From DAIDKA01 sp035503515 (GTDB taxonomy: Bacteria; Pseudomonadota; Gammaproteobacteria; Steroidobacterales; Steroidobacteraceae), in the NCBI GenBank assembly GCA_035503515.1, contig DATJTJ010000130.1, positions 25,720 through 89,719 of the forward strand: 64,000 nucleotides of DNA, read 5' to 3'. A program made the position numbers and the translations under genes. Positions within the stretch are counted from its first letter, which is position 1. Each line of letters begins with the position of its first letter. Shown here piece by piece: positions 33,720 through 42,968 of the stretch. The notes beneath the pieces were generated by a model. It was not told where the DNA came from. It did no database searches and was given only the letters and a program-made list of their open reading frames with translations.

Positions 33720-34498
33720 AGCGGATCCGGAAGGCGTAGCAGGAATCCACGGCGGCGCCGTCCTGGGTGCTCGGCCGGTAGTGTCCCGATCCGGCCGCGG
33801 GGATCGACGCAGACCCGCACGATGGTCGTTCCGGTTTGTCCGAGGCGCCGCGCGGCAACCGGATAGAAGTCATCGGTGTTCGGGAAGCCGGCACCGGGAC
33901 CGCCCGGGGTCACGACCGCGGGCGGCGCCGCAGGCGGCCTCCTGGTCTCCCCGTTTTGGGGAACCTGAAGCTCGTGCCCGGGATCTGCGTCGGGCGCTAC
34001 GCGGATCTCCGGAACGACCGGCGGAAGGTCATGGAACGTTGGCCGTTTGAGAACCAGCGGATGCAGGGGCGGCGGCGGGGGATCCCGATGGGCTGTTTCC
34101 TGGATGAAGGAGACCTGGCTCTGGCTGGTGAGCGGGCGCGCGCCGTGCTGGCCAAGTCCCAGGGTGATCCCGTAGATCAGCAGCAGATGCACGCCGGCGA
34201 TGGCCAGGAAGGCGAGGGTGCGTCGGGACAGCTGCGGAAAGCCCTGGTGCGCACCGTCGAGCAGCGCGCGCACCCCGCCGCCGATGCCCGAGACGGCAAC
34301 CTGCGGCATCGCGCAGTCGCGGGTGATGACGCCAGTGGCCCACCAGCAGCCGACGGCGAGGCGCAGTCGCGCGAGGGTGTCCGCGCGGGTTGCCAGATCC
34401 GCCAGCCACTCCTCTTCCAGCCGCGCGGCGAGGGTGGGAAGGGTACTGCGGGCCGCCCGCAGGATCAACCGGTATGCCAGATCACCATGCGTTGTCAT
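33706..34498 (-). pseudogene. TonB-like membrane protein with an apparent frameshift
   Basis: The frame from ATG 34498 encodes an N-terminal helical domain, a TM helix (~95-115, LAFLAIAGVHLLLIYG), a Pro-rich linker (DPPPPPLHPL) and the start of a TonB C-terminal domain (FYPVAARRLGQTGTTIVRVCVDPRGRI). After that (~33795) the frame reads unlike TonB and would run 164 bases past the expected end. In the adjacent frame the domain resumes (PSTQDGAAVDSCYAFRIRFRLE) and ends at a TGA at 33706. An extra G in a GGG run would explain it. It could be a true lesion, a sequencing error or programmed shifting. Coupled to the PadR gene (ATGA). Confidence 0.6.
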
Positions 34499-34800
34499 GC
34501 TGGAACTCCTCGACCGAAGCTGGCGAAGACTCCGCTTGCACGGGCAAGTCCACTGGGTGTCAGACGGTACAGGCGGCGGCGCGGACGACCGACGTGAGCC
34601 GGATCGACGGCCTCCCAGCGGCTGACCAACCAGCAGGCCGTCTCCAGCCGCATCAGTATCGGATACAGCGTGCCGGAGGCCAGGTGCCCGCGTTTCTGTA
34701 CATCGGCGCCGGCCAGTTCCCGGGTGGGATCCTCCAGAAACGCCTCCAGGACCCGCAGCGTCTGCAGGGACATCCGTACATCGCGAATCTGCCTACCCAT
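34495..34800 (-). CDS. PadR-family transcriptional regulator
   Basis: Small winged-helix DNA-binding protein (101 residues from ATG 34800). Typical features: VLEAFLEDPTRELAGADV, LASGTLYPILMRLE recognition helix, GRPRRRLYRLTPSGL wing. Upstream in-frame sequence (to 35052) has no homology and is not used. It is the first gene of a two-gene unit with the TonB-like protein. Such regulators normally repress their own operon; a short inverted repeat lies just before the start. Confidence 0.88.
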   Translation of the reverse strand: MGRQIRDVRMSLQTLRVLEAFLEDPTRELAGADVQKRGHLASGTLYPILMRLETACWLVSRWEAVDPAHVGRPRRRLYRLTPSGLARASGVFASFGRGVPA

Positions 34801-34805
34801 GATCG

Positions 34806-34817
34806 TAAGTCTACTTA
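34806..34817. promoter_or_regulatory. Inverted repeat upstream of padR, candidate operator
   Basis: TAAGT-CT-ACTTA, two perfect 5-bp arms with a 2-bp centre, lies 5 bp upstream of the padR ATG and is flanked by AT-rich bases unusual for this genome. Its place fits an autoregulatory PadR site. No proof beyond position. Confidence 0.4.
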
Positions 34818-34890
34818 GGGTCTGGACGACGTGCAACTGTGATCGCGTTCCGGCCCGCTGCGTCATCCGTGACGCAAGCTGTGCGTTGCG

Positions 34891-35763
34891 ATGCCCATGA
34901 AACCCATTTCGTCCCTTGCTGCCGGTTGCCTGGTGATGTTGGGCTGCATGCTCTGCGGCCCTGCGAGCCGGGCCGATCCCGTATCCACCCTGCAGCTGCT
35001 GCGCGTCAGCGGCTGTGCCGGAGTCATGCCGGCGCTGCGGCCCTTGCAACATAACGCGCGCCTCGACCGGGCCGCCCTGCTGTGGTCGGCGGGCGGCTCA
35101 CCCCTGCGCGCGGCCATGGGCAGCGGCTACGAGACCGACTCGGCGGTAGGTCTGCGCCTGAGCGGTCCGGACGATGCGATCCTGCGCAGTCTGCGGCAGA
35201 CGCGCTGCCGCGCGCTGGCGACGGAATCGCTTCAGGACGTGGGCGTCTATCGCAGCGGCCGCCAGTACTGGATCGTCTTGGCGACGGCAGGGCCGCGCAA
35301 GCCGGTGCCGCACTCGCACCCGCCCCTGCCGCTGCAGACCGCCGGTGTGGCATCGCGCGTCCTCGAGGAAGTCAATGCCGTGCGCGCCCACGGCACGCGC
35401 TGTGGCGACCGCACGCTCGCACCGTCGCCGCCGCTGCGCATGTCGGCCATGCTCGCGAGCGTCGCCGCCGGACACGCCCTGGACATGGCGCAGCACGACT
35501 ATTTCGAACACGTCGATCTGCGCGGTCAATCGCCCGCGGATCGCCTGCGCGCCACGGGGTACCGCGCATCGCTGGTCGGGGAAAACATCGCCTATGGCCC
35601 CGCGACCGCCGACGAAGTCGTGTCGGGATGGCTGCACAGCGCCGGCCACTGCGAAAACATCATGGACCCACGGTTCGTGGAGATGGGCGTCGCCTATGCG
35701 CCAGGGCAGGGGACCCGCCGGGGCCTGTACTGGGACCAGGAGTTCGCGACCCCGGCGAAGTGA
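34891..35763 (+). CDS. Secreted CAP (SCP/PR-1) domain protein
   Basis: 290 residues. A signal peptide (to ~residue 28, ASRA-DP) precedes an N-terminal ~120-residue region of unknown type with conserved Cys, then a CAP domain (~150-288): LEEVNAVRAHG, HALDMAQHDYFEHVDLRGQSP, GENIAYG, and AGHCENIMDPRFVEMGVAY with the two cavity His and Glu residues. CAP proteins bind small ligands or lipids in the envelope; some are proteases, mostly unproven in bacteria. ATG 34891 or 34897 (two codons on) are equivalent. Divergent from padR with 90 bp between. Confidence 0.85.
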   Translation: MPMKPISSLAAGCLVMLGCMLCGPASRADPVSTLQLLRVSGCAGVMPALRPLQHNARLDRAALLWSAGGSPLRAAMGSGYETDSAVGLRLSGPDDAILRSLRQTRCRALATESLQDVGVYRSGRQYWIVLATAGPRKPVPHSHPPLPLQTAGVASRVLEEVNAVRAHGTRCGDRTLAPSPPLRMSAMLASVAAGHALDMAQHDYFEHVDLRGQSPADRLRATGYRASLVGENIAYGPATADEVVSGWLHSAGHCENIMDPRFVEMGVAYAPGQGTRRGLYWDQEFATPAK

Positions 35764-35778
35764 CCCTCGGCCGGGTAC

Positions 35779-37284
35779 TCAGTAGCCGTATCGGATGCGC
35801 AGTTCACCGGCCCCTTGTGGGCCATGGTCCGGACGCGGCTGATCGCTCGAATAGCGCACCTCGGCATCGATGCTGAAGTTTGCGTTGAGCGGAAAGCTCG
35901 CGCGCACCTGGCCGATGCTGATGGCGACCGGTGCCGAACTTACGAAGTTGATGGTGCTGTAGAGATTCGCGGCATACGCCGCCGCGGGGACTGCGACGTT
36001 CAGATCCGCGTGGTGATAGGTCAGCATCCAGGTGATCCTGTGCGCGCCCAGCCAGCTCGCCTGGAGCGTCTCCAGTTTGCCATCGCTGTCCAGGCTGAAG
36101 CCCAGGGCCCGATCGAGGTTGCGCATGCCTCCCGGGTACTTGTAGTCGTTGTAGGCAAAGCCGTAGAAGTAATCGCCGAAGCCGAAGATCTGCTCGGTCG
36201 GAACGGTGTCCGTGAATTCAGCCGTGATGCGCACCCGGGTGTCCCCGAAGGGGACCCACCCGGTGACACCGAACAGGTGGCTGGTCCCCGAATGCCAGAA
36301 CGGATTGGAGTCTTCGTTCATCAGCTGCACGTAGGCGGACAGATCGATCGCGCCCAGCTTGCGGCTGTACTTGATGTCGAAGTCGCCCTGGTCATTGGTC
36401 TTGCTCGGGCTGGTGTCGCTGTTGCTGAGGTTGAAGTAATTGGCCGGATTGCAGGGATGACCGCGGCCGCAGGATTCGTCCATGCGCTCCAGACCGATAT
36501 CCAGTCCCCGGAGCGGATTGAAGTTGAACCGCAGGCCATCCACGAAGGTGTGTTTCGGGAGCAGGTCCCCGTCGAGTACGCCGAAGAAGAACTCGGCCTG
36601 CCATGGCCCCAGCCACGACAGCCACCGCGTCTTGAACGGGCTGGTGTCGATGCGCGAAATGCCGATCTGCGGAATCGGCACGGCATTGTTCGACATCGAC
36701 AGCGCCGAGATCCATCCCGGACCCCACCAGTGGGTCATTTCGCCGAGATACACGGCGGCACCGCCGATCTGCCTGGCGATATAGGTGCCGTCGAGCATCA
36801 CCGTCTCGCTGTCGAAGTGATCGTGCGACTTGATGCCGGCCGACAGCTGCACGAAAGTCGAAGTGCCGTTCCACGCCAGCGTTCCCTGCGTCTGCACGTT
36901 CTGACGTCCCAGGGCGTCGAATCCCCGCACGACTTCAGGTGCGTTCGTGCCATCGAAGTAGGCCGAAAAGCTCGAAGTGTCCTGCGTCATCTGGCCCGCC
37001 GCCTGCAGGCGGATGCGGTTGGCGGCATCCACCACGTACCCCGGCTGGCTGTTCAGGACGCCGCTGGCGCTCAACCGGTCCAGGATCCGCGTCCATGGCA
37101 CCGGCCATTGCGTCGTGAGATTGTCGATGACTCCCGCATTGGCCAGCGTCTCGATGTCCGAACGCAGCTGCGCATCGCCGACTTCGGCCCAGGGCGCCGC
37201 GCGGGCGGTGCCAATGACCAGAGTCAGGACAAGGGCCATTGCGGGGCGCAGCAGCGCCCGCGCGGCATCACGGGTGACATTCAT
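35779..37284 (-). CDS. Wzi-like outer-membrane beta-barrel protein
   Basis: 501 residues with a signal peptide (cut at ARA-AP, ~residue 29), an N-terminal helical bundle (DIETLANAGVIDNLTTQWP) and a long beta-barrel of alternating strands, ending in the aromatic C terminus of outer-membrane proteins (RIRYGY). Motifs such as WWGPGWISALSMSNNAVPIPQI and FEMP-like barrel strands resemble the capsule-assembly protein Wzi, a surface lectin that anchors capsule. No capsule genes are in the window, so the ligand may be another polysaccharide. Confidence 0.8.
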   Translation of the reverse strand: MNVTRDAARALLRPAMALVLTLVIGTARAAPWAEVGDAQLRSDIETLANAGVIDNLTTQWPVPWTRILDRLSASGVLNSQPGYVVDAANRIRLQAAGQMTQDTSSFSAYFDGTNAPEVVRGFDALGRQNVQTQGTLAWNGTSTFVQLSAGIKSHDHFDSETVMLDGTYIARQIGGAAVYLGEMTHWWGPGWISALSMSNNAVPIPQIGISRIDTSPFKTRWLSWLGPWQAEFFFGVLDGDLLPKHTFVDGLRFNFNPLRGLDIGLERMDESCGRGHPCNPANYFNLSNSDTSPSKTNDQGDFDIKYSRKLGAIDLSAYVQLMNEDSNPFWHSGTSHLFGVTGWVPFGDTRVRITAEFTDTVPTEQIFGFGDYFYGFAYNDYKYPGGMRNLDRALGFSLDSDGKLETLQASWLGAHRITWMLTYHHADLNVAVPAAAYAANLYSTINFVSSAPVAISIGQVRASFPLNANFSIDAEVRYSSDQPRPDHGPQGAGELRIRYGY

Positions 37285-37354
37285 AGGGCTTTAACTTTAC
37301 CGCACAAAGTATGGTTCTGGTGCATCGATGCGCCCGGCAGCGGTGCGCACCGGC

Positions 37355-38806
37355 TCAAGCGTACCGGAAGAGTGCCTTGAAGCCGAAGTCCATGTGATGC
37401 TGGATGTGGCAGTGGAACAGCGACAGACCCGGTTGGTCGGCCGTGAAATCCACCGCGACCCGGCCGTACATGGGAACGATGACCGTATCCTTGAGAATGC
37501 CGCCGGTGGGCTTGCCGTTCACGTCCGCCAGTTCGAACCGATGCCGATGCAGATGCAGCGGGTGGGCGTCGTCGGTGCGGTTCCTGAACAGCAGCCGGTA
37601 ACGATGGCCCTGCTGCAGCACGAACTCACGGTCGTGCGGATAGGCCTTGCCGTTGACCTTGTACAAATTGAAGGGCCGCGCGCCGCCGGGCTCCTTTTCG
37701 AAGACCATCTCGATGGTCTGCGCGGGTGGTTTCGCCGAGGGTGCCCGGCCGAAGACGGTGTAGTCCCAGTAGATACCGGGCTGCGGCGCCCACTGGGGCG
37801 GGCGGTGCTGCCCCGCGTATTCCACGACCACACCGAGCCCACCCTGGCGGGTGGCGTCGTCGATGGCGCCCAGGATCCACACTCCCGGCTGGTTCATCTC
37901 GACGATGGCATCGATCCGTTCCCCCGGCCCGAGAGTGAGCACCTTCACCGGGCGCGGCGTGGGCACCGGATTGCCGTCCAGTGCCAGCACGTGAAATTCG
38001 TGACCGGGCAGCGCGATCGTACGGTTCTCCACCGCGCTCGCATTGAGCAGATGCATCAGCACGCGACTTCCGGGGCGCACCCGGATGGGTTCACCGGCGC
38101 GCAGCGCCTTGTCGTTGATGGAGTACAGCTGACTCATGACTTCCAGCCCGTTCGGGCGGGTGTCGAGCTTCGCGGGTTTCTCGGGCTGCGGACCCGGCGC
38201 GTCCTGGTCATCCATGTCCACGAACTGGTCGGTGTAGAAGTGCTCCCAGTCGCGCATGGCCAGGAACACTTCCTGATCGTAGCCGCCGGCATCCCGCCCG
38301 GACTCCACGACGATGAACCCGTACTGCCCGGTGTACGAACCGCGATGCAGGTCGCCCATCGCCATGGCGTGGGAGTGATACCAGCGGGTGCCCGCCGGTT
38401 GCGGCGTGAAGCGATAGCGTCGCCGCGCGCCGGGGGGGATCGGCGGCGTGCCTTCCTCCTCGGCGCCATCGAGCTGCGAGGGCAGGAACAGCCCATGCCA
38501 ATGCACCAGCTCGGCCGCGTCCGAGTCGTTGATGACATCGACCGTGACCGGCTTGCCCTCGCGCATGCGCAGTACCGGCCCGGGCGAGGTACCGTTATAG
38601 CCCACGGTGCTGATGAAGCGGCTCGGGGCGACCTCCACCGCGATCGGTGCGATCCGCAACGTCACGTCCGCGGGCGGTGCATGCGGGCCGGGGTCGGATG
38701 CGCCCATGTCCATGGCACCCGCATGCCCGGCCTGCGCCCGTAGATCACCGGCGCCGGCCTGGCCCAGTGTCGCTGCAGCCAGTGTGACGAAATCGCGGCG
38801 TCTCAT
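37355..38806 (-). CDS. Multicopper oxidase (CopA-like, TAT-exported)
   Basis: 483 residues. The N terminus MRRRDFVTLAAA is twin-arginine-like. Three cupredoxin domains with all copper motifs: HWHG (H102, H104), HSH (H144, H146), HPLHLH and the C-terminal HCHIQHHMDFGF. In the last motif the T1 axial position is Phe476 rather than Met or Leu; high-potential laccases also have non-ligating residues there. There is one Met-rich stretch (GAMDMG, ~residues 31-35). Likely oxidises Cu(I), phenols or metals in the periplasm. Alone, with no copper-resistance partner nearby. Confidence 0.9.
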   Translation of the reverse strand: MRRRDFVTLAAATLGQAGAGDLRAQAGHAGAMDMGASDPGPHAPPADVTLRIAPIAVEVAPSRFISTVGYNGTSPGPVLRMREGKPVTVDVINDSDAAELVHWHGLFLPSQLDGAEEEGTPPIPPGARRRYRFTPQPAGTRWYHSHAMAMGDLHRGSYTGQYGFIVVESGRDAGGYDQEVFLAMRDWEHFYTDQFVDMDDQDAPGPQPEKPAKLDTRPNGLEVMSQLYSINDKALRAGEPIRVRPGSRVLMHLLNASAVENRTIALPGHEFHVLALDGNPVPTPRPVKVLTLGPGERIDAIVEMNQPGVWILGAIDDATRQGGLGVVVEYAGQHRPPQWAPQPGIYWDYTVFGRAPSAKPPAQTIEMVFEKEPGGARPFNLYKVNGKAYPHDREFVLQQGHRYRLLFRNRTDDAHPLHLHRHRFELADVNGKPTGGILKDTVIVPMYGRVAVDFTADQPGLSLFHCHIQHHMDFGFKALFRYA

Positions 38807-38920
38807 GTGCGGTGCAAGGCGTTGTCAGGTGAAAAATGGTGGCATGTCATGCCCGCCGGGACAAGCGGCTTGTGACCGGCCGGCGCAGGTCGAGGCACAC
38901 CGTTGGCCGGGGCAACTCGC

Positions 38921-38926
38921 TACACT
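38921..38926 (+). promoter_or_regulatory. Candidate -10 box of the MoxR-type operon
   Basis: TACACT 34 bp before the first ATG (38960); a GAGGG ribosome-binding site is at 38947-38951. No convincing -35 hexamer at the right distance. Confidence 0.3.
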
Positions 38927-38959
38927 GGCGACGCAGGTTCCACGGCGAGGGCGGCGATC

Positions 38960-39766
38960 ATGCGAATCCGAGGCCCCTGGCGGCAAATCGTGCTCGTCAC
39001 AACGGCGTTGTGCGGATGGCTGTGGGTCGATCACGCCCATTCGCAACAGGACTACGACGCCGTGGAGCAGGGCCCCGAGAAGGCGGAGTTCTACTGGTCG
39101 CGGCTGCGATATACCTCGGCGAACGACTACGGCGGTGGTCGGGGATTCGGATTCGGCTACGGCGGCTTCTCGGGCTGGTCACGCGACTACCCCAAGGCCG
39201 ACCGCCAGTTCCTCGAGGCCCTGAAACGGCTCACCCGCATCCAGATGCGCTCGTACGAACAGGTGGTCGACCTCGACAGCGACAAGATCTACGACTATCC
39301 CTGGGTGTACGCCGTCCAGGTGGCCAACTGGACCTTCACGGACGCCGAGGCCAAGCGCCTGCGCGAATATCTGCTCAAGGGCGGCTTCCTGATGGTCGAT
39401 GACTTCCACGGTACCGAGGACTGGGACCGCTTCATGGCGGGGATGCGGCAGGTGTTCCCGGATCGTCCGGTCGAGGATCTTCCCGACAGCGACGAGATCT
39501 TCCACGTGCTGTTCGATCTGTCGAACCGGTTCCAGATTCCGGGCGAGCAGTACGTGAACACCGGGCGCACCTACGAGAAGGACGGCTACGTGCCGAAATG
39601 GCGCGCGATCCGCGACGACAAGGGCCGCATCGTGGTCGCGATCTGCCACAACATGCATCTGGGCGATGCCTGGGAATGGGCCGACATCGCCGAGTATCCG
39701 GAGAATTTCTCCTCCATGGCGTTTCGCATCGGCATCAACTACATCATCTACGGCATGACGCACTGA
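38960..39766 (+). CDS. DUF4159-type secreted protein, first gene of MoxR operon
   Basis: 268 residues with a signal-anchor or signal peptide (LVTTALCGWLWVDHAHS) and a domain resembling DUF4159 (FYWSRLRYTSAND, DYPWVYAVQVANWTFTDAEAKRLREYLLKGGFLMVDDFHG). This fold is related to the class-I glutamine-amidotransferase-like superfamily and is common next to MoxR/VWA genes. Function unknown. A GAGGG at 38947-38951 supports ATG 38960 over the upstream open start at 38903. Spacing to the next gene is 5 bp. Confidence 0.82.
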   Translation: MRIRGPWRQIVLVTTALCGWLWVDHAHSQQDYDAVEQGPEKAEFYWSRLRYTSANDYGGGRGFGFGYGGFSGWSRDYPKADRQFLEALKRLTRIQMRSYEQVVDLDSDKIYDYPWVYAVQVANWTFTDAEAKRLREYLLKGGFLMVDDFHGTEDWDRFMAGMRQVFPDRPVEDLPDSDEIFHVLFDLSNRFQIPGEQYVNTGRTYEKDGYVPKWRAIRDDKGRIVVAICHNMHLGDAWEWADIAEYPENFSSMAFRIGINYIIYGMTH

Positions 39767-39771
39767 CAGCG

Positions 39772-42033
39772 ATGTTCGAATGGCTGTTCAAGTACCCGCC
39801 GGCCGTGTTCCTGCATGGACAGCTGCTGCTGCGCAGTGCCTGGCCGCGCTGGCTGCTGGTGCTCGGGGTGGTGCTGGTCGGCGTGCTGCTGGCGGGTCTG
39901 ATGCGCGGCCGGCGCGCCGCGGATACCCGATCGGCCCACCGCTGGCGACTGCCGCTGATCTGGCTGCTGCAATGGGCGCTCGCGGCCGCCGTCATGGTGC
40001 TGCTGTGGCGGCCCGCGGTCGCCATCAACGAACTGGTCCCGCAGGCCAACATCATCGCCGTGCTGGTCGATGACTCGCGCAGCATGGGTATCGCCGACAA
40101 CGGCAGCACGCGGCTGCAGCAGGCGACGCAGGCCCTGCGGGGTGACTGGCTGAATACCCTCGGGCGCAATTTCCAGACCCGCCTCTACCGGTTCGACTCG
40201 AGCCTGGTGCGATTGAGCGGTCCTGCCGCGACACTGACCGCCACCGGACCCGCGACCCACATCGGCGCCGTGCTCGACCAGTTCGCGAGCGACACCGCAA
40301 GCGTGCCGGTCGGCGCCATCGTGCTGCTGTCCGACGGTGGTGACAACGGTGGCCGGATCGATCGCAGCACCATCGAGGCCCTGCGGCAGCGGCACATCGC
40401 CGTGCACACCGTGGGTTTCGGCGCGACGCGCGTGCCGCGAGACATCGAGCTGCAGAACGTGGCGCTGACGGCGCGCGCGCTGGCGCATTCGCGGGTCACG
40501 GCGATGGTGGAGGTGTCGCAGTCGGGCTTTGCCGCACGACACGTCAATGTCACGGTCCGGGACGCCGCCCGACTGCTCGCGACCCGCGACCTGGTGCTGG
40601 GCGCCGATGGTGCGACGGCGAGCGCCGAGCTGACTTTCGATCTTCCCGACGCCGGCCCGAGGATCCTGCGCTTCGCGGTGTCGGCGCTGGCGGGCGAAAC
40701 CAATACCCGCAACAACGAGCTCACGCGCCTGGTGAACGTCGAATCCGGCCCACGGCGGATCCTGTACGTGGAGGGTGAGCCGCGCTGGGAGTACAAGTTC
40801 ATCCGTCGCGCCGAGGACGATGACAAGGCGGTGCAGCTGGTGTCGATGCTGCGCACGACGGAGAACAAGATCTACCGGCAGGGGGTGAAGGACGGCCTGG
40901 AACTGGCCGACGGCTTCCCCACCCGGCCCGAAGACCTGTTCGGTTACGACGGCATCATCATGGGCTCGGTGGATGCCGGCTACTTCAATGCCGCGCAGCA
41001 GGCGCTGATGCGCGAGTTCGTCGACCGTCGCGGCGGGGGACTGCTGTTCCTGGGCGGCCGTCAGGCGCTCGCCGACGGGGTCTGGGGCGGATCGCAGCTG
41101 AACGAGCTGCTGCCGGTGACGCTGCCCATGATCGGCAGCACCTTTCGCCGGGAGAACGCCAGCGTCAGTCTGACCGCCGCCGGCGCCGACAGTCCGGTGA
41201 CGCGCCTGCTGGATGACCGCACGGCCAATATGGCGCTGTGGAACAGGCTGCCGCAACTGGCCGACTTCCAGAATCCCGGCGTCGCGAAGCCGGGGGCCGT
41301 CGAACTTGCGCAGATGCACGTCGCGGGCCGCAGCATGCCGTTGCTGGTCACCGAGAATTACGGCCGCGGGCGCACGGCCGTGCTGGCGACCGGCGGCACC
41401 TGGCGCTGGCAGATGAGCCTGCCGCTCGGCGACCCGACCCACTCGGTGTTCTGGCACCAGCTGCTGCACTGGCTGGTGTCCGATACCCGCGGTCAGCTCA
41501 GCGCGCAGGTGTCGGCGAGCACGTTGCAGGATGACGGTCACGTGCAGTTGCTCGCCGATGTGCGCGACCGCAGTTACCTGCCGGCGACTGACGCCGTCGT
41601 GAACGCGCATCTGATCGGACCCGATCGCCTGCAGGCGGACGTCGCGCTGCGTCCGGTCCCCGGCCAGCCGGGCCGGTACCAGACCGACTGGACGGCGCCG
41701 GCCGTGGGGATGTACGTGGCGGACCTCACCGCCACTCAGGGGTCTCTCGGCGCCGGCCATGACACCGTCGCGTTCCAGCGCGAGGACGGCGTCGCCGAGA
41801 ATTTCCACACCGCCCAGAACGTCGATCTGCTGAAGTCCCTCGCCGCCGACACCGGCGGCCGGTATTGGCAGGTGGACGACCTGGCGGCGCTGGCGCGCGC
41901 CATCCCGTTCTCCAATGCCGGCGTCTCGGTGCAGAAATTCCAGGACCTGTGGAACATGCCGGCGGTGTTCCTGCTGCTGATGCTGTTGCCCCTGTGCGAG
42001 TGGCTGCTGCGACGGCGCTGGGGTGTGGTATGA
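39772..42033 (+). CDS. VWA/GATase1-like membrane protein
   Basis: 753 residues. Two N-terminal TM helices (~22-42, ~58-80), then a von Willebrand A-like domain with the metal site LVDDSRSMG (DxSxS) and SDGGDNGG, beta-sandwich regions, a class-I glutamine-amidotransferase-like segment (YDGIIMGSVDAGYF, GGGLLFLGGRQAL), and a C-terminal TM helix (~730-750). The arrangement matches a membrane protein family often next to BatA and DUF4159. It should sit in the inner membrane with its domains in the periplasm. The stop overlaps the next start (ATGA). Confidence 0.85.
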   Translation: MFEWLFKYPPAVFLHGQLLLRSAWPRWLLVLGVVLVGVLLAGLMRGRRAADTRSAHRWRLPLIWLLQWALAAAVMVLLWRPAVAINELVPQANIIAVLVDDSRSMGIADNGSTRLQQATQALRGDWLNTLGRNFQTRLYRFDSSLVRLSGPAATLTATGPATHIGAVLDQFASDTASVPVGAIVLLSDGGDNGGRIDRSTIEALRQRHIAVHTVGFGATRVPRDIELQNVALTARALAHSRVTAMVEVSQSGFAARHVNVTVRDAARLLATRDLVLGADGATASAELTFDLPDAGPRILRFAVSALAGETNTRNNELTRLVNVESGPRRILYVEGEPRWEYKFIRRAEDDDKAVQLVSMLRTTENKIYRQGVKDGLELADGFPTRPEDLFGYDGIIMGSVDAGYFNAAQQALMREFVDRRGGGLLFLGGRQALADGVWGGSQLNELLPVTLPMIGSTFRRENASVSLTAAGADSPVTRLLDDRTANMALWNRLPQLADFQNPGVAKPGAVELAQMHVAGRSMPLLVTENYGRGRTAVLATGGTWRWQMSLPLGDPTHSVFWHQLLHWLVSDTRGQLSAQVSASTLQDDGHVQLLADVRDRSYLPATDAVVNAHLIGPDRLQADVALRPVPGQPGRYQTDWTAPAVGMYVADLTATQGSLGAGHDTVAFQREDGVAENFHTAQNVDLLKSLAADTGGRYWQVDDLAALARAIPFSNAGVSVQKFQDLWNMPAVFLLLMLLPLCEWLLRRRWGVV

Positions 42034-42968
42034 AAAGGCTCATCGGCATGGCGCTGTGCGCGCTCTGCGCCGGTGGCCCGCTGGCGCGCGCGGACAGCTA
42101 CTTCGTGAACGTGGCGGGGTTGGGGGGCGAAGCGGACTACGAGCAACGCTTCGAGGCGCTGGCGGCGGACCTGGACCGCATCGCCAGGCAGACCGGACCC
42201 GGCGCACATGTGACGACACTGTCCGGTGCCCAGGCGACCCGCGGGCATCTGCAGCAGGTTCTGCGCGATATCGCCGATCAGGCGCACCCCGATGACGTGC
42301 TGGTCATCACCCTCGTCGGTCATGGCAGCTTCGATGGCACGCAGTACAAGTTCAACCTTCCGGGTCCCGACCTGTCCGCGGAACAGCTGGCCAGCTGGTG
42401 CGAGCGCATTCCGGCAAGCCGGCAGCTGATCGTCAACACCACCAGCGCCAGCGGCGGCTCGGTGAAGGCGCTGCAGCGCCACGACCGGGTGGTGGTGGCG
42501 GCCACCAAGACGGGCACCGAAAAGAATGCCACGGTATTCGCGCGGTACTGGGTGGAGGCACTGCAGGATCCCGGTGCCGATACCGACAAGAACCAGGTCA
42601 TCACGGCGCTGGAGGCCTTCTCCTACGCCGCCCGCAAGACCGCGGCGTTCTATGAAACGGAAAAGCGCCTCGCGACCGAGCACGCCGTATTCGAAGAGGG
42701 CGGACGCTCCGAACCGGTGCGCACGGCGAGTGCCGACGGCGATGCCGGGCGGATGCTGGCATCCTTTGCGCTGGTGCGGCTGGGCGGCACCGCCACCACG
42801 AGTTCGGATCCGGCCAAGCTGGCACTGCTCAAGCAGAAGGAACAGCTGGAACAGAAAATCGATCTGCTCAAGTACCAGCGGGCGGCGATGTCGCCGGAGG
42901 ATTACCGCTCGCAGCTGACCCAGGCCCTGGTGGCGCTGGCCAAAGTGCAGCAGGAGCTGGACAAGTGA
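42030..42968 (+). CDS. Caspase/legumain-fold (C13-like) secreted protein with Ser at the Cys position
   Basis: 312 residues with a signal peptide (cut near ARA-DS, residue 21). The fold reads as caspase-hemoglobinase: VTTLSGAQATRGHLQQVL, DDVLVITLVGHGSFDG (His98), then IVNTTSASGGSVKAL, where the normal catalytic Cys position is Ser139. At 184-195 (DTDKNQVITALE) there is an EF-hand-like loop with Asp184, Asp186, Asn188 and Glu195. The C-terminal ~80 residues form a coiled coil. It may be a pseudo-protease or serine variant with calcium sensing (inference). Overlaps its neighbours by 4 bp on both sides. Confidence 0.75.
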   Translation: MKRLIGMALCALCAGGPLARADSYFVNVAGLGGEADYEQRFEALAADLDRIARQTGPGAHVTTLSGAQATRGHLQQVLRDIADQAHPDDVLVITLVGHGSFDGTQYKFNLPGPDLSAEQLASWCERIPASRQLIVNTTSASGGSVKALQRHDRVVVAATKTGTEKNATVFARYWVEALQDPGADTDKNQVITALEAFSYAARKTAAFYETEKRLATEHAVFEEGGRSEPVRTASADGDAGRMLASFALVRLGGTATTSSDPAKLALLKQKEQLEQKIDLLKYQRAAMSPEDYRSQLTQALVALAKVQQELDK

